Part shown: positions 50,301-59,199 of the stretch, piece after piece | Position numbering within the stretch: position 1 is the first letter of the stretch | Layout of the letters: each line of letters opens with the position of its first letter | Assembly: GCA_002600635.1 (NCBI GenBank) | Contig: CP021371.1 | Location: 2,483,001 to 2,547,000, forward strand | Direction: 5' to 3' | DNA length: 64,000 bases | Source: Rhizobium sp. ACO-34A | Lineage (GTDB): Bacteria; Pseudomonadota; Alphaproteobacteria; Rhizobiales; Rhizobiaceae | The notes under the pieces: generated by a model | What the model was told of the DNA's origin: nothing | Seen by the model: only the letters and a program-made list of their open reading frames with translations | Database searches by the model: none | Translations under genes and position numbers: made by a program

Positions 50301-50835
50301 CGTCTATCCGCAGCTTCGACATGTCGAGCGGCTCGCTCTCGGGAAGAAGCCTGGCATCGAGCGCCACGCCCTCGCTCTCGATCTCCTTGACCCTGACATG
50401 GCCACCGAGAAGTGCAACCGGATCGAGAATGAGCCGGACAGACTGTGTCTGCGCAATCGGACTGCTGTCAGCCTCGCCGACCAGGGAGACATCCCGCGCT
50501 TCGATGGCGAGCTGGAAACCCTCGGCGAATCGAATGGCGGTGCCGCCGATCTCGGCGCGATAGGCCGGAGCAACGGCTGAATTCAGCGCCGAGCGCGCGA
50601 CGTTGGAAAGAACGGAATCAAGCCCGCCACTTTCGATCAGTGCAAAGATACCGCCTGCGATCAGCACGAAGAAGGCAAGCACGCCGAAAGACCAACGCCC
50701 CATCCCTCCGAGCACGGTAGACCGCGGCGGGCAATGCACGATGATCGGATCCTCGACGCCGGCCGAGGGCAGTTCGTGCAGGGGAACGAAGTCTTCTTTG
50801 CGAAACCTTATTTTTTCGCCGCGGATCTCTCCCAT
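47389..50835 (-). CDS. Large AsmA-like (YhdP/DUF3971-type) envelope protein
   Basis: A 1148-residue protein with a basic cytoplasmic N-terminus, one transmembrane anchor near residues 45-65 (FGVLAFFVLIAGGIFALI) and a long periplasmic part of beta-rich repeats. The C-terminal AsmA-like domain (IDMTGTFMPAYGLNRLFAEL, then ITFKLSGATDKPKLTINPLS) resembles YhdP and related bridge-like proteins proposed to carry phospholipids between membranes. The ATG at 50835 is chosen over 50934, which lies in the divergent peroxiredoxin promoter. Confidence 0.82.
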   Translation of the reverse strand: MGEIRGEKIRFRKEDFVPLHELPSAGVEDPIIVHCPPRSTVLGGMGRWSFGVLAFFVLIAGGIFALIESGGLDSVLSNVARSALNSAVAPAYRAEIGGTAIRFAEGFQLAIEARDVSLVGEADSSPIAQTQSVRLILDPVALLGGHVRVKEIESEGVALDARLLPESEPLDMSKLRIDGIPALLEDAFLQLDTVQSFIAKGGLDRMRVGGLQISATSVSGRPMTISVDDLAMERGQDNSLSIYGAVSINGQQTELTALTVNDGGRAQSLTLRIADLRLTPFMLKRDKTGNPRQGLDGSSEVIISAKRAGEGHKPAMSLTLNSHAGTFYFDGNPQELTRAELSFGYDFAKDTLEIAPTSRMEFGPMVLPLSGGLIDLDRLPGNTVAGSGFGIDLLVSQGVAAVPASGDAPFPFSLKVFGRYVNEAKELQLDTLSVSTPSGTMDGNLHVRFGGTGPEIRFDALVNNMKSGVIKQLWPYWMADKPRKWVLANIFGGTVTNGQISVFIPQNRLSVEPKPLHLDANELNINFDVADTRMNVTGEIPPLRDMDAHFDMSGGKVSVDIKTATSYFPSGRMVKIDGGRLGLENVYVKPLMADIDIAVSGAADGVAELVSFKPMRALQRVGFAPEDFSGTVRGTAQVRLGLIADQNPPEPVWKANLQLQGVDVAQPFGDRQISDIDGTLDVDPRAARLQAKAGIDGVPMEIAMTEPVDSDSDVARERVVKATLDNAGRRKLVPGLDDIVDGPVVVQLTRLDEKRQAVSVDLKSANLMVPWIGWSKGQGINAKATFETTEADNGETDIDKFVLDGDGFGAKGSIATGKDGLISADFARLQFTPGDDFALTLRSAKGAYDVNISGKSADFRSLLAKMKSDGPAGFGGAAGGGKASGGGADSNLNLRLQAKLDRVVGFGDEAVSNVSLAYSSRAGKTTGLDVSAVTDTGQALVSKLRRPEGLSEISVTSSDAGALSRFINLYDHMVGGLLNLKLAEGANGIWNGSLDIRNFQVENEQRLQSIVSTPTGADGRSLNSAVKRDIDVSTAKFQRAFARLVYSDSTLRIDNGIVRGEQVGATLQGTVRDVNGRIDMTGTFMPAYGLNRLFAELPVIGILLGNGRDRGLLGITFKLSGATDKPKLTINPLSIIAPGVFRQIFEFR

Positions 50836-50960
50836 GTGTCTGGCGATTGTCTCCGTCCGAGTATGCCGATATTTACAGTCGTGCTGGACGACCTCGGTCC
50901 GGACTATATATCGATAGCCGCGACAATCATCCACAAAACAGGCAAAAGAAAGGTTATCCC

Positions 50961-51428
50961 ATGGCGGAATTGGCAGTTGGCGACATGGCCCCGGACTTCA
51001 CCCTTCCACGCGACGGCGGCGGTTCGGTTTCGCTCTCCGAGCTACGCGGCAAGCCCGTGGTCCTTTACTTCTATCCCAAGGACGATACGAGCGGCTGCAC
51101 GACCGAAGCCATCGCCTTTACCGCCCTTGCCGACGAATTCACCAAGGCCGGAGCAACGATCGTCGGCATGTCCCCCGACAGCGTCAAGAGCCATGACAAG
51201 TTCGCCGGAAAGCACAAGCTCTCCATCACACTTGCGTCCGACGAGGAAAAGACGGCCCTGTCCGCCTATGGCGTGTGGAAAGAAAAGAGCATGTACGGGC
51301 GAACCTACATGGGCGTCGAGCGCACCACCGTCCTGATCGACGCCGAAGGCCGAATCGCCGCCATCTGGCGCAAGGTCAAGGTTGCTGGCCACGCCGAAGC
51401 CGTGTTGAACGCGGTCCGCGAGCTGTGA
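50961..51428 (+). CDS. bcp: Peroxiredoxin, BCP (thioredoxin-dependent thiol peroxidase) type
   Basis: A 155-residue peroxide-reducing enzyme. The peroxidatic cysteine is in DDTSGCTTEAIAF near residue 47; the resolving cysteine found five residues later in many BCPs is replaced by Ile, so it is probably a 1-Cys or atypical form. PDFTLPRDGGGSVSLSELRG is the usual N-terminal region. The ATG at 50961 gives AELAVGDMAPDF. It overlaps the beginning of the next frame. Confidence 0.9.
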   Translation: MAELAVGDMAPDFTLPRDGGGSVSLSELRGKPVVLYFYPKDDTSGCTTEAIAFTALADEFTKAGATIVGMSPDSVKSHDKFAGKHKLSITLASDEEKTALSAYGVWKEKSMYGRTYMGVERTTVLIDAEGRIAAIWRKVKVAGHAEAVLNAVREL

Positions 51429-51445
51429 ATGGCGCTCTTTCCGGC

Positions 51446-52270
51446 ATGATAACCAATCCCCTGAACTCCCTGCGGGGAGCCGCGACTTACGCTATCCTCA
51501 GCACCGACCTGGACGAGAAGACGGAACTCGCGCAGGAAGCCGCCCGTCGCTGGCACGCGCGCCGGCTATCCTTGCGCTCGCCGCTCGACCCGGAGCTGCC
51601 GGAACGTCCGGGCCGCCCCGAGAAACCGGAACTCGTACCGCCGAAGGCAACGGAAAAGCGCTCCCTGCACACCCTGCCGGGCCGCATCGCCATGCTGCAT
51701 GCGCTCGCCCATATCGAACTCAACGCTGTCGACCTCGCACTCGATATCGTCGCACGATTCGCAACGGAACCGGTGCCGCACTCCTTCTTCGACGGCTGGA
51801 TGCAGGTGGCTTTCGAGGAATCCAAGCATTTCCGCATGGTTCGTGAGCGTTTGAAGGCGCTCGGCGCCGATTATGGCGACATGCCCGCCCATGACGGCCT
51901 TTGGCAGGCGGCGCACTCGACCCGCAACGACCTGACGGCACGGCTTGCCGTCGTCCCGCTCATTCTGGAAGCCCGCGGCCTCGATGTGACGCCCTCGCTG
52001 CAGGTTAAGATGCGCGAAACCGGCGACATCGAAAGCGCCGACGTGCTGAAGGTCATTTACAACGACGAAAAAGGCCATGTGGCGATCGGCGCCAAGTGGT
52101 TCCGCTTCCTCTGCGCCCGCGAACGACGCGATCCTGCGGCGACCTTCAAGGAACTGGTGCGCGCCAATTTCCGCGGTTCGCTCAAGGCCCCGTTCAACGA
52201 CGTCGCCCGCGCCGAAGCCGGCCTCACTCCATCTTTCTACCGCTCGCTGACATCCAAGAACAGCGACTAG
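51446..52270 (+). CDS. DUF455 family ferritin-like protein
   Basis: A 274-residue helical protein with the DUF455 blocks HALAHIELNAVDLALDIVAR near residue 95, FEESKHFRMVRERL near residue 130 and VIYNDEKGHVAIGAKWF near residue 205. The E/H pairs are arranged as in ferritin-like di-iron or tRNA-hydroxylase-like folds. ATG 51446 is used; a GTG at 51425 overlaps the bcp stop. Activity unknown. Confidence 0.83.
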   Translation: MITNPLNSLRGAATYAILSTDLDEKTELAQEAARRWHARRLSLRSPLDPELPERPGRPEKPELVPPKATEKRSLHTLPGRIAMLHALAHIELNAVDLALDIVARFATEPVPHSFFDGWMQVAFEESKHFRMVRERLKALGADYGDMPAHDGLWQAAHSTRNDLTARLAVVPLILEARGLDVTPSLQVKMRETGDIESADVLKVIYNDEKGHVAIGAKWFRFLCARERRDPAATFKELVRANFRGSLKAPFNDVARAEAGLTPSFYRSLTSKNSD

Positions 52271-52418
52271 CCAACCCCGCCGCACAAGCACTTACAGCCC
52301 ATTTTCAAGCCTTTGTTAACCTTAATGGTGTCTGATCGCACTAGGCAAAACCGTTGCCGGAACGGTGTTCATCGATCTTGCGAAGAGCGCCTCCGGCCGA
52401 TGGGACAGGGGAAAACGC

Positions 52419-53732
52419 GTGGCGACTTCGGCGGGAAATCGGGTCTTCGGCAAACGCAGCCAGCCACACGTCGTGATTCTGGCGCGCGGTGACAAGATCC
52501 GCCACATGACCGTACATCCCTGGATGGCGGCAGTCGCCTTCTGCTTCGTCGGCGTCATGGCGATCGGCTATCTCGGCGCGACCACTTACCTTGTTTTCCG
52601 CGACGACCTGATCGGTGCCAGCATGGCGCGTCAGGCTCGCATGCAGCACGATTACGAGGATCGAATTGCTTCCCTTAGAGCGCAGGTCGACCGCGTCACC
52701 TCCCGCCAACTGCTCGATCAGCAGGTTGTCGAGGAAAAGGTGGAGAAGTTGCTGGAACAGCAGATGGCGCTCTCCTCTCGTCATGGCCGGCTGGACGCCC
52801 TGCTCGACCGCGCAGAGGCCGCCGGTGCTTTGCCTGCCTCCGTCCCTGTGCCAAATGAAAAGCCTGAAGTCACCGGCAAGCGGGCAAGTCTTTCCGGCGG
52901 ACTGGACGCGATCGAGAACCTGCTCGGTCGCAAGACGGCCTCGACCAGGCCGGCTTCCGGCAAGGCGACCGGAACGGAAACGGCCGCCCTCGGCTACGTA
53001 CCGCTGACCGACACGGCGGCAGACCGTTCCGACCGCCTGTTTTCCCACATGACGCTTTCGCTCAAGGACATCGAACGTGACCAGATCGACCGGGTGCAGA
53101 AGCTCGCCGACGGCGCTTCCGACACGGCCGAGCAGATTTCCGGAATTTTGCAGCGTAACGGCGTGCCTCTCGATCAGGTTGACGAGACGGCCGGCATGGA
53201 CGCCATAGGCGGTCCATATGTTGCTCCACAGCCGGCGGAAGCCTTCAACTCCTCCCTGAATGAACTCGACACGGCTCTGAGCCGGCTCGAAAGCGTTCGT
53301 GCGACGGCAATCCGCATGCCCTTTGCCAATCCGGCACCGGGACGGGAAATCACCAGTCGCTTCGGCAATCGTCACGACCCGTTTTTCGGCGGGCTGGCCA
53401 TGCATGCCGGCATCGATTTCCGTTCACCTGTCGGCGGCGAGATCCGGGCGACCGGTTCCGGCAAGGTGGTCACCGCCGGCGCTTCGGGCGGCTACGGCAA
53501 CATGGTCGAGATCGATCACGGCCTCGGCTTCAGCACCCGCTTCGGGCACATGTCGAAAATCATCGTGAAGGTCGGCGACGAGATCAATTCCGGTGACGTC
53601 ATCGGTTATTCCGGCAATACCGGCCGCTCCACCGGCCCGCATATCCACTATGAGGTGCGCCGCAACGGCGAGGCGGTGGATCCCATGCAGTTCCTCAACG
53701 CCGGCATGAAACTGACGTCGTTGATCGATTGA
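52419..53732 (+). CDS. M23 family metallopeptidase (LytM-type), membrane-anchored
   Basis: A peptidoglycan endopeptidase-like protein. One transmembrane segment near residues 37-58 (VAFCFVGVMAIGYLGATTYL) is followed by a coiled-coil region and a C-terminal LytM domain with the zinc ligands in MHAGIDFRS and GPHIHYEVRR. It resembles RgsM-type proteins that direct polar growth in rhizobia, but I cannot confirm orthology. The GTG at 52419 follows AGGGG by 7 nt; a GTG at 52365 would add 18 residues. A TTAACC half-site, as bound by CtrA, lies about 100 bp upstream. Confidence 0.85.
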   Translation: MATSAGNRVFGKRSQPHVVILARGDKIRHMTVHPWMAAVAFCFVGVMAIGYLGATTYLVFRDDLIGASMARQARMQHDYEDRIASLRAQVDRVTSRQLLDQQVVEEKVEKLLEQQMALSSRHGRLDALLDRAEAAGALPASVPVPNEKPEVTGKRASLSGGLDAIENLLGRKTASTRPASGKATGTETAALGYVPLTDTAADRSDRLFSHMTLSLKDIERDQIDRVQKLADGASDTAEQISGILQRNGVPLDQVDETAGMDAIGGPYVAPQPAEAFNSSLNELDTALSRLESVRATAIRMPFANPAPGREITSRFGNRHDPFFGGLAMHAGIDFRSPVGGEIRATGSGKVVTAGASGGYGNMVEIDHGLGFSTRFGHMSKIIVKVGDEINSGDVIGYSGNTGRSTGPHIHYEVRRNGEAVDPMQFLNAGMKLTSLID

Positions 53733-53783
53733 CCGCACAGCGCCTGCGTGTAGTCTCGGTCATGTCCCGCAGGAGGAATCGTC

Positions 53784-54407
53784 ATGGAACCGCATGCCCT
53801 TCTGGCCTTTGCTCTGGCCTTCTTCGTCTTTGCCGCAAGCCCCGGTCCCGACAACATGACGATCATGGCGCGCACCGTTTCCCACGGCGCGGCATCCGGG
53901 ATCGCCTATGGAGCCGGCACGGTAATCGGCATTCTGATCTATCTGGCGCTCGCCGCTTTCGGCCTCTCGCTGATCGCCAGCGAAATGGGCTTCCTGATGA
54001 CGCTTCTGCGTTACGGAGGGGCCGCCTATCTCATCTATATGGGTTTCAGGCTTTGGACCGCAGCGCCCGTCGTGCCGGAGACGGCGCCACAGGAGCGTAG
54101 CCGCGATCTTGCGACGGTCTGCCTGACGGCCGTCGCGCTGAACCTCGGCAACCCGAAGATGCCGCTCTTCTATCTGGCGCTCCTGCCCAATTTCGTTGGC
54201 GCGGATTTTACGACCGAAACCTATCTGAGCCTCGCATCCGCCATCATCGCAGTCGAAATGATCGTGGTCGGCGGCCATGTCTGGATCGCCGGGCGCGCGC
54301 GCCGGTTGCTGCGGACTCCGCGCATCGTCCGGATGGTAAATCGCGGCGCGGGCGCAGTATTGACGCTTGCCGGAATTGCGGTGATAGCGACCCGTCGCGC
54401 CAGTTGA
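53784..54407 (+). CDS. LysE/RhtB family translocator
   Basis: A 207-residue membrane protein with about six hydrophobic helices and the RhtB/LysE signature FVFAASPGPDNMTIMARTVS at residues 14-33. AGGAGGAATC lies before the ATG at 53784. Members export amino acids or homoserine lactones. Its stop overlaps the long upstream frame of the helicase, but the helicase's own start is 110 bp downstream. Confidence 0.88.
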   Translation: MEPHALLAFALAFFVFAASPGPDNMTIMARTVSHGAASGIAYGAGTVIGILIYLALAAFGLSLIASEMGFLMTLLRYGGAAYLIYMGFRLWTAAPVVPETAPQERSRDLATVCLTAVALNLGNPKMPLFYLALLPNFVGADFTTETYLSLASAIIAVEMIVVGGHVWIAGRARRLLRTPRIVRMVNRGAGAVLTLAGIAVIATRRAS

Positions 54408-54517
54408 AGGATCTGTTCATCCTTTGTTACTGCAAATCCCGTAGTTTCCTTGACTTTCCGGCTTTTTGGCACTATCCCGCGCTGACGTTAACGCCCGCGT
54501 TCGAGGGCGATGCAATT

Positions 54518-56041
54518 GTGTTCGCAAGAACCGGAACGGAAACAGATTTCCCTTTGACCACTTTCGCTGACCTTGGCCTGAGCCAAAAAGTACTTTCAGC
54601 CGTCACCGATGCCGGCTACACCATCCCCACCCCGATCCAGGCCGGAGCCATTCCGCCTGCCCTGCAGCGCCGCGATATTCTCGGCATCGCGCAGACGGGA
54701 ACGGGCAAGACTGCCTCCTTTGTGCTCCCCATGCTGACGCTCCTCGAAAAGGGTCGAGCTCGCGCCCGGATGCCCCGCACGCTGATCCTCGAGCCCACCC
54801 GCGAACTGGCCGCCCAGGTTGCGGAAAACTTCGAGAAGTACGGCAAGAATCACAAGCTCAACGTTGCCCTGCTGATCGGCGGCGTTTCCTTCGATGAACA
54901 GGACCGCAAGCTGGAACGCGGCGCAGACGTTCTGATCTGCACGCCCGGCCGCCTGCTCGACCATTGTGAGCGCGGCAAGCTGCTGATGACCGGCGTCGAG
55001 ATCCTGGTCATCGACGAAGCCGACCGCATGCTCGACATGGGCTTCATTCCGGATATCGAACGCATCGCCAAGATGATCCCGTTCACCCGGCAGACCCTGT
55101 TCTTCTCGGCAACCATGCCGCCGGAAATCCAGAAGCTCGCCGACCGCTTCCTGCAGAACCCCGAGCGTGTCGAAGTGGCTCCGCCGTCCTCGACGGCAAA
55201 GACGGTCAGCCAGCATCTCGTTGCTGCCCACAACAAGGATTATGAGAAGCGCTCTGTCCTGCGTGACCTGATCCGCGCCCAGGAAGAACTGAAGAACGCC
55301 ATCATCTTCTGCAACCGCAAGAAGGATGTGGCCGACCTCTTCCGCTCGCTCGACCGTCACGGCTTCTCCGTCGGCGCGCTGCACGGCGACATGGACCAGC
55401 GTTCGCGCATGACCATGCTGCAGAATTTCAAGGACAACAATATCAAGCTGCTTGTCGCATCGGATGTCGCCGCACGCGGCCTCGACATTCCGGATGTCAG
55501 CCACGTCTTCAACTTCGACCTGCCGATCCACGCGGAAGACTATGTCCACCGCATCGGCCGTACCGGCCGTGCCGGTCGTTCGGGTGCAGCTTTCTCGCTC
55601 GTCACCAAGAGCGACACCAAGTTCCTCGATGCGATCGAGAAGCTGATCGGCCAGAAGATCGAATGGCTGAACGGCGACCTTTCGGCCCTCCCCGCGCCTG
55701 CGGAACCCTATGACGACCGTCGCGGCAAGCGCAACGGCGGCAAGGACAAGGATAAGGGTCGCGACCGTCGCGGCAGTCATAAAACCGAAACACGCAGCGA
55801 ACAGACTGCTGTCGTCGTGGAAGAAGTGGAAGAGGCAAAGGTGGAATCAGTGGCGAACGAACGCAGGTCCGAAAAACGTGGCCGTGACGCCAATCGCAAC
55901 AGCCGCCCGAACCCGGCGAACGACGATCACCGCGAGCGTCGCCGCAACCACTACCGTGACCATGATGACGGCCCGACACCCGTCGGCTTCGGCGACGACA
56001 TTCCGGCATTCATGCTGATCGTCGCCAGCGCGAAGGTCTGA
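54518..56041 (+). CDS. DEAD-box RNA helicase, RhlE-like
   Basis: A 507-residue ATP-dependent RNA helicase. The Q motif is TPIQAGAIPPAL, motif I AQTGTGKT, motif II VIDEADRMLD, motif III FSATMP and motif VI HRIGRTGRAGRSG. After residue about 385 comes a low-complexity tail rich in Arg, Lys, Glu and Asp, as in RhlE. A GTG at 54518 preceded by GAGGG is the likely start; the frame open from 54404 has no conserved content before it. Confidence 0.9.
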   Translation: MFARTGTETDFPLTTFADLGLSQKVLSAVTDAGYTIPTPIQAGAIPPALQRRDILGIAQTGTGKTASFVLPMLTLLEKGRARARMPRTLILEPTRELAAQVAENFEKYGKNHKLNVALLIGGVSFDEQDRKLERGADVLICTPGRLLDHCERGKLLMTGVEILVIDEADRMLDMGFIPDIERIAKMIPFTRQTLFFSATMPPEIQKLADRFLQNPERVEVAPPSSTAKTVSQHLVAAHNKDYEKRSVLRDLIRAQEELKNAIIFCNRKKDVADLFRSLDRHGFSVGALHGDMDQRSRMTMLQNFKDNNIKLLVASDVAARGLDIPDVSHVFNFDLPIHAEDYVHRIGRTGRAGRSGAAFSLVTKSDTKFLDAIEKLIGQKIEWLNGDLSALPAPAEPYDDRRGKRNGGKDKDKGRDRRGSHKTETRSEQTAVVVEEVEEAKVESVANERRSEKRGRDANRNSRPNPANDDHRERRRNHYRDHDDGPTPVGFGDDIPAFMLIVASAKV

Positions 56042-56072
56042 CGGCAACCGTCGTCACGAGACTTGACTGCCC

Positions 56073-56480
56073 ATGAACCAACCCGGCATCGATTTTCCCG
56101 GCCTCGGAGTCGGTCTTGCCATCCTGCGCGATGGCAAGCTGTTGCTCTATCGCCGCCGGAAAGCCCCGGAAGCGGGTTTCTGGAACATTGTCGGCGGCAA
56201 GGTCGACCACATGGAGCCGGCCGAGCAGGCAGCGCGTCGTGAGGCGGAGGAAGAAACCGGCCTCACCATCGGCAAGATCGGTTTTCTCGCCACGACCGAG
56301 CAGATCATCGATGCCGACCGGCAGCATTGGGTTTCTCTGCTTTACCGAACGGAAGACTTTTCAGGCGAACCGCAACTGACCGAACCGGACAAGCTTTCGG
56401 ATTTCGGCTGGTTCGACCTCGACGCGCTGCCCCAGCCGCTCTCAGCCTTCACCAGCGCCATCCTGCCTTTTCTTCGCTAA
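56073..56480 (+). CDS. Nudix hydrolase (MutT family)
   Basis: A 135-residue nucleotide-diphosphate hydrolase. The Nudix box is complete: GGKVDHMEPAEQAARREAEE then ETGL, residues 44-67. It is followed by a short beta domain. The substrate cannot be told. It shares 39 bp of 3' end with the convergent TfoX-type gene. Confidence 0.9.
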   Translation: MNQPGIDFPGLGVGLAILRDGKLLLYRRRKAPEAGFWNIVGGKVDHMEPAEQAARREAEEETGLTIGKIGFLATTEQIIDADRQHWVSLLYRTEDFSGEPQLTEPDKLSDFGWFDLDALPQPLSAFTSAILPFLR

Positions 56481-56855
56481 CTTCGGCTTGGCTGACTTTG
56501 GCTTGGCCGGTTTTGCTCGCGCAGGCTTTGCCTTCGACGCCTCGGCCCTCAGTCCTGCCTCGAAGGCGAGCCGCACCCACTTCGCCATTTCGTCGGGATC
56601 GTCATAGGCATCATCAGGGATCGACCAGTAGGGCATCGCGACCGGGCTTTTGCCTTTTCGTTGGTAAACCCATTGCCGGGCGCCCGCCTCTTCGAAACGC
56701 GGCGCGCTTTCGTTGTCCGCCTTCAGCATGATCTCGTCGAACAGGTCGAGCGCGAAGATCACGCCGTCGCGATAAATGCCCTTTCCTCCGAACATCCGCC
56801 GGATGGAGACAGGCCCAACCGACTGAAACATCTCTTCTATCTCGACATTGTCCAT
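56442..56855 (-). CDS. TfoX/Sxy N-terminal-domain protein
   Basis: A 137-residue protein. Residues 1 to about 100 match the TfoX N-terminal domain (VSIRRMFGGKGIYRDGVIFA, MPYWSIPDDAYDDPDEMAKW). The last 40 residues are Lys/Ala/Pro-rich repeats (KPARAKPAKPKSAKPKLAKK) and probably disordered. The ATG at 56855 is chosen over 56864. Its 3' end overlaps the Nudix gene. TfoX controls competence in gammaproteobacteria; here the role is unknown. Confidence 0.85.
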   Translation of the reverse strand: MDNVEIEEMFQSVGPVSIRRMFGGKGIYRDGVIFALDLFDEIMLKADNESAPRFEEAGARQWVYQRKGKSPVAMPYWSIPDDAYDDPDEMAKWVRLAFEAGLRAEASKAKPARAKPAKPKSAKPKLAKKRQDGAGEG

Positions 56856-56860
56856 TGCGA

Positions 56861-58495
56861 TCAACCCTTGAGAACACCGCCGGCGGCCAGAACCGCTTCC
56901 GGCGTATCGACATCCAGTTTTGCCGCGGCACCGATCTCGACGTCGATGATCGGCAGGCCGGAGGTCTCGATGATGTGGCGTGCACCGATATCCCCTTCGA
57001 GCCGCATCAGCGCGGGAAAGGTAACGCGCGGCAGGATGACCGGATTGCCACGTTTGCCATCAGCCACCGCCCGCACGATGGACCGGCCACCTGACTTGCG
57101 GAACGCTTTCACCAGTTCCTCGATATCGGCGCGCGTAACCCCCGGCATGTCGGCAAGCAGGATCATCACGCCTTCCACGTCCTGCAGCGAAGGCGCGGCA
57201 AGGCCGGTGCGGATCGAGCTCGCCATCCCGCTGGCATAATCACGGTTTTCCTCGATCTCGACCGGTACCCCTTCCAGACAGGCGGAAATCTCGGAAGCCC
57301 GAAAACCGGTGACAAGGACGACGGGGCCGCTCGCGGCATCGAGTGCCCGTTCGGCCATGCGCCTCACCAGCGGTACGCCCTCGAATTCGGCCAACAGCTT
57401 GTGCCGACCGCTTTCGCCCATCCGGCTCGCCTTGCCCGCAGCCAGGATGACGGTGCCGACCCTAAGGGCAGCATCGGCGGAGGTCGAAGATTCGCGCGGC
57501 AGCGGACGACTGGGAATTTCCATCAGCAAGCCTCCGACACCAAGCCCTGTCAGTTCCAGCACACCTGGATTTTCACCGGCGAGGATCCGGTTCAACACCC
57601 AGTCGAAGCCGTTCTCCTTCGGCGACCGGGCGCAGCCCGGCGCACCGATAACCGGTATCTCGCCGACATGCCCGAGCACCAGCAGATTGCCGGGATCGAC
57701 CGGCAGCCCGACCTGATCGACCGTTCCGCCTGCCATGCGGATCGATTCCGGGATAACATCGACCGGATCGCACATGGCAGATGCACCGAAGACGACAACG
57801 AGCGGCGGATCGACGGATTGCTGGCGCAGGGCATCCTCGATTGCGCCTGCGACGGCCTCCGCCCGGTGGGCCACCCGCCATTCACCGACCAGCCTGCTTC
57901 CGGAAGCGGCAAGGCGCTGTTCCAGAACCCTCGCGGTCTTGTCCATCACCGAGGCCTTCAGCGACGGCAACTTCGTCGCGATCAGGGCGACGTTGCGGGG
58001 ACGATAGGGCTTGAGTTCTATGGCCGACCCTTCGGAGAGTATGGACAACGCATGCATCACGCTCGCGCCTGAAACGCCGAGCGGGATGATCTTCACCGTC
58101 GCGACGAGATCGCCTTCGCGCACGTCGCTATGATCGGCCAGACAGGCGAAGGTGATTGCCGGGTCGACGCGGTTGAATCGGTCGACCAGTTCCCGGCTCG
58201 CCACGAAGAGGCCGTTGCAGGTGGCGTAGAAATTGACGCGGCCGGTCGAAGGCTCCGACATCCGCAAATGATTGGGGCCAATACCCTCCGCGAGACGCCT
58301 CGCCGCCTCGTCTTCGCCGAGATCGCCATCCTCGAGCCGACAGGCGATGATCGTACGAATGCCCGCTTCGGAAAGACGGAAGAGGTCCGGTCCTGAAAGT
58401 CTGTGGCCCTTCGGCAGACGGACGGACGGCAATTGCACAGAATGCGCCAGCACAAGGCCTTCAGCCCCTTCCAGCGGGAATTCCCCGAAGATCAT
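56861..58495 (-). CDS. Molybdopterin-binding and MobA/MocA-like NTP-transferase fusion
   Basis: A 544-residue two-domain protein. Residues 1 to about 340 resemble the molybdopterin-binding (MoaB/MoeA-like) domain with VVVFGASAMCDPVDVIPESI. Residues about 350-544 are a nucleotidyltransferase of the MocA/MobA type with VILAAGKASRMGES, the glycine-rich loop that binds CTP or GTP, and LLADMPGVTRADIEELV. It probably makes the cytosine dinucleotide form of molybdopterin for hydroxylases. It lies at the end of a moxR-coxE-xdhC cassette and overlaps the preceding gene by 4 bp. Confidence 0.87.
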   Translation of the reverse strand: MIFGEFPLEGAEGLVLAHSVQLPSVRLPKGHRLSGPDLFRLSEAGIRTIIACRLEDGDLGEDEAARRLAEGIGPNHLRMSEPSTGRVNFYATCNGLFVASRELVDRFNRVDPAITFACLADHSDVREGDLVATVKIIPLGVSGASVMHALSILSEGSAIELKPYRPRNVALIATKLPSLKASVMDKTARVLEQRLAASGSRLVGEWRVAHRAEAVAGAIEDALRQQSVDPPLVVVFGASAMCDPVDVIPESIRMAGGTVDQVGLPVDPGNLLVLGHVGEIPVIGAPGCARSPKENGFDWVLNRILAGENPGVLELTGLGVGGLLMEIPSRPLPRESSTSADAALRVGTVILAAGKASRMGESGRHKLLAEFEGVPLVRRMAERALDAASGPVVLVTGFRASEISACLEGVPVEIEENRDYASGMASSIRTGLAAPSLQDVEGVMILLADMPGVTRADIEELVKAFRKSGGRSIVRAVADGKRGNPVILPRVTFPALMRLEGDIGARHIIETSGLPIIDVEIGAAAKLDVDTPEAVLAAGGVLKG

Positions 58496-59199
58496 GCCGC
58501 CTCGCTCGCCGCAACGCCAAGCGACCGGCGCCGGAACGACTGAATGACCTCGGCAAGCACGGATACGGCGATCTCGGCAGGGGTGGCGGCCCCGATATCG
58601 AGCCCCACCGGCGCGGAGATACAAGCGATCTGCTCCCCGGAGAGACCCTGCTCTTTCAACCGTTCCACCCGTTTTGCATGGGTCTTGCGACTGCCGAGCG
58701 CGCCGACATAGAAACAGCCGGCTTTCAGCGCGGCGACAAGAGGAAAGTCGTCGATCTTCGGATCATGGGTGACCGCAACCATCGCGCAATAGCGATCAAG
58801 CGGCCGCTCCTTCAACGCATCTTCCGGCCAGTCCGCCACGAGGTCGACGCCTGAGAAGCGCTCGGGCGTCGCAAAGGCGGTACGAGGATCGATCACGGTA
58901 ATGTCGTAGCCGGCGATCTCGGCCATGGGACAGAGCGCCTGGCTGATATGAACCGCGCCGATCACCACGATGCGCGGCGGCGGGAGGTACACATTGAGGA
59001 AAAGGCTGCGCCCCTCCAGATCGACCAGACCGGATTTGCCGGATAGCAGCCTTTGACCGATTTCAACCCCCAGCGGCCCGATGACGGTTTCTCCCTCGAC
59101 CACAAGCCGGTCACGCCCATCGCCAAGATCGGTCACCAGCACGGCCGCGCGTCGTGCCACCCGCGCCTCGTTCAGCTTTTTCAGGTTTCCCGCATCCAT
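58492..59199 (-). CDS. XdhC family protein, Rossmann-domain part
   Basis: A 235-residue protein with the XdhC C-terminal Rossmann domain: RIVVIGAVHISQALCPMAEI then AGYDITVIDPR near residue 85, and GCFYVGALGSRKTHAKR near residue 165. XdhC proteins bring sulfurated molybdenum cofactor to xanthine dehydrogenase-type enzymes. The ATG at 59199 overlaps the stop of the short XdhC N-terminal gene (TAATG), so the two are translationally coupled. Confidence 0.86.
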   Translation of the reverse strand: MDAGNLKKLNEARVARRAAVLVTDLGDGRDRLVVEGETVIGPLGVEIGQRLLSGKSGLVDLEGRSLFLNVYLPPPRIVVIGAVHISQALCPMAEIAGYDITVIDPRTAFATPERFSGVDLVADWPEDALKERPLDRYCAMVAVTHDPKIDDFPLVAALKAGCFYVGALGSRKTHAKRVERLKEQGLSGEQIACISAPVGLDIGAATPAEIAVSVLAEVIQSFRRRSLGVAASEAA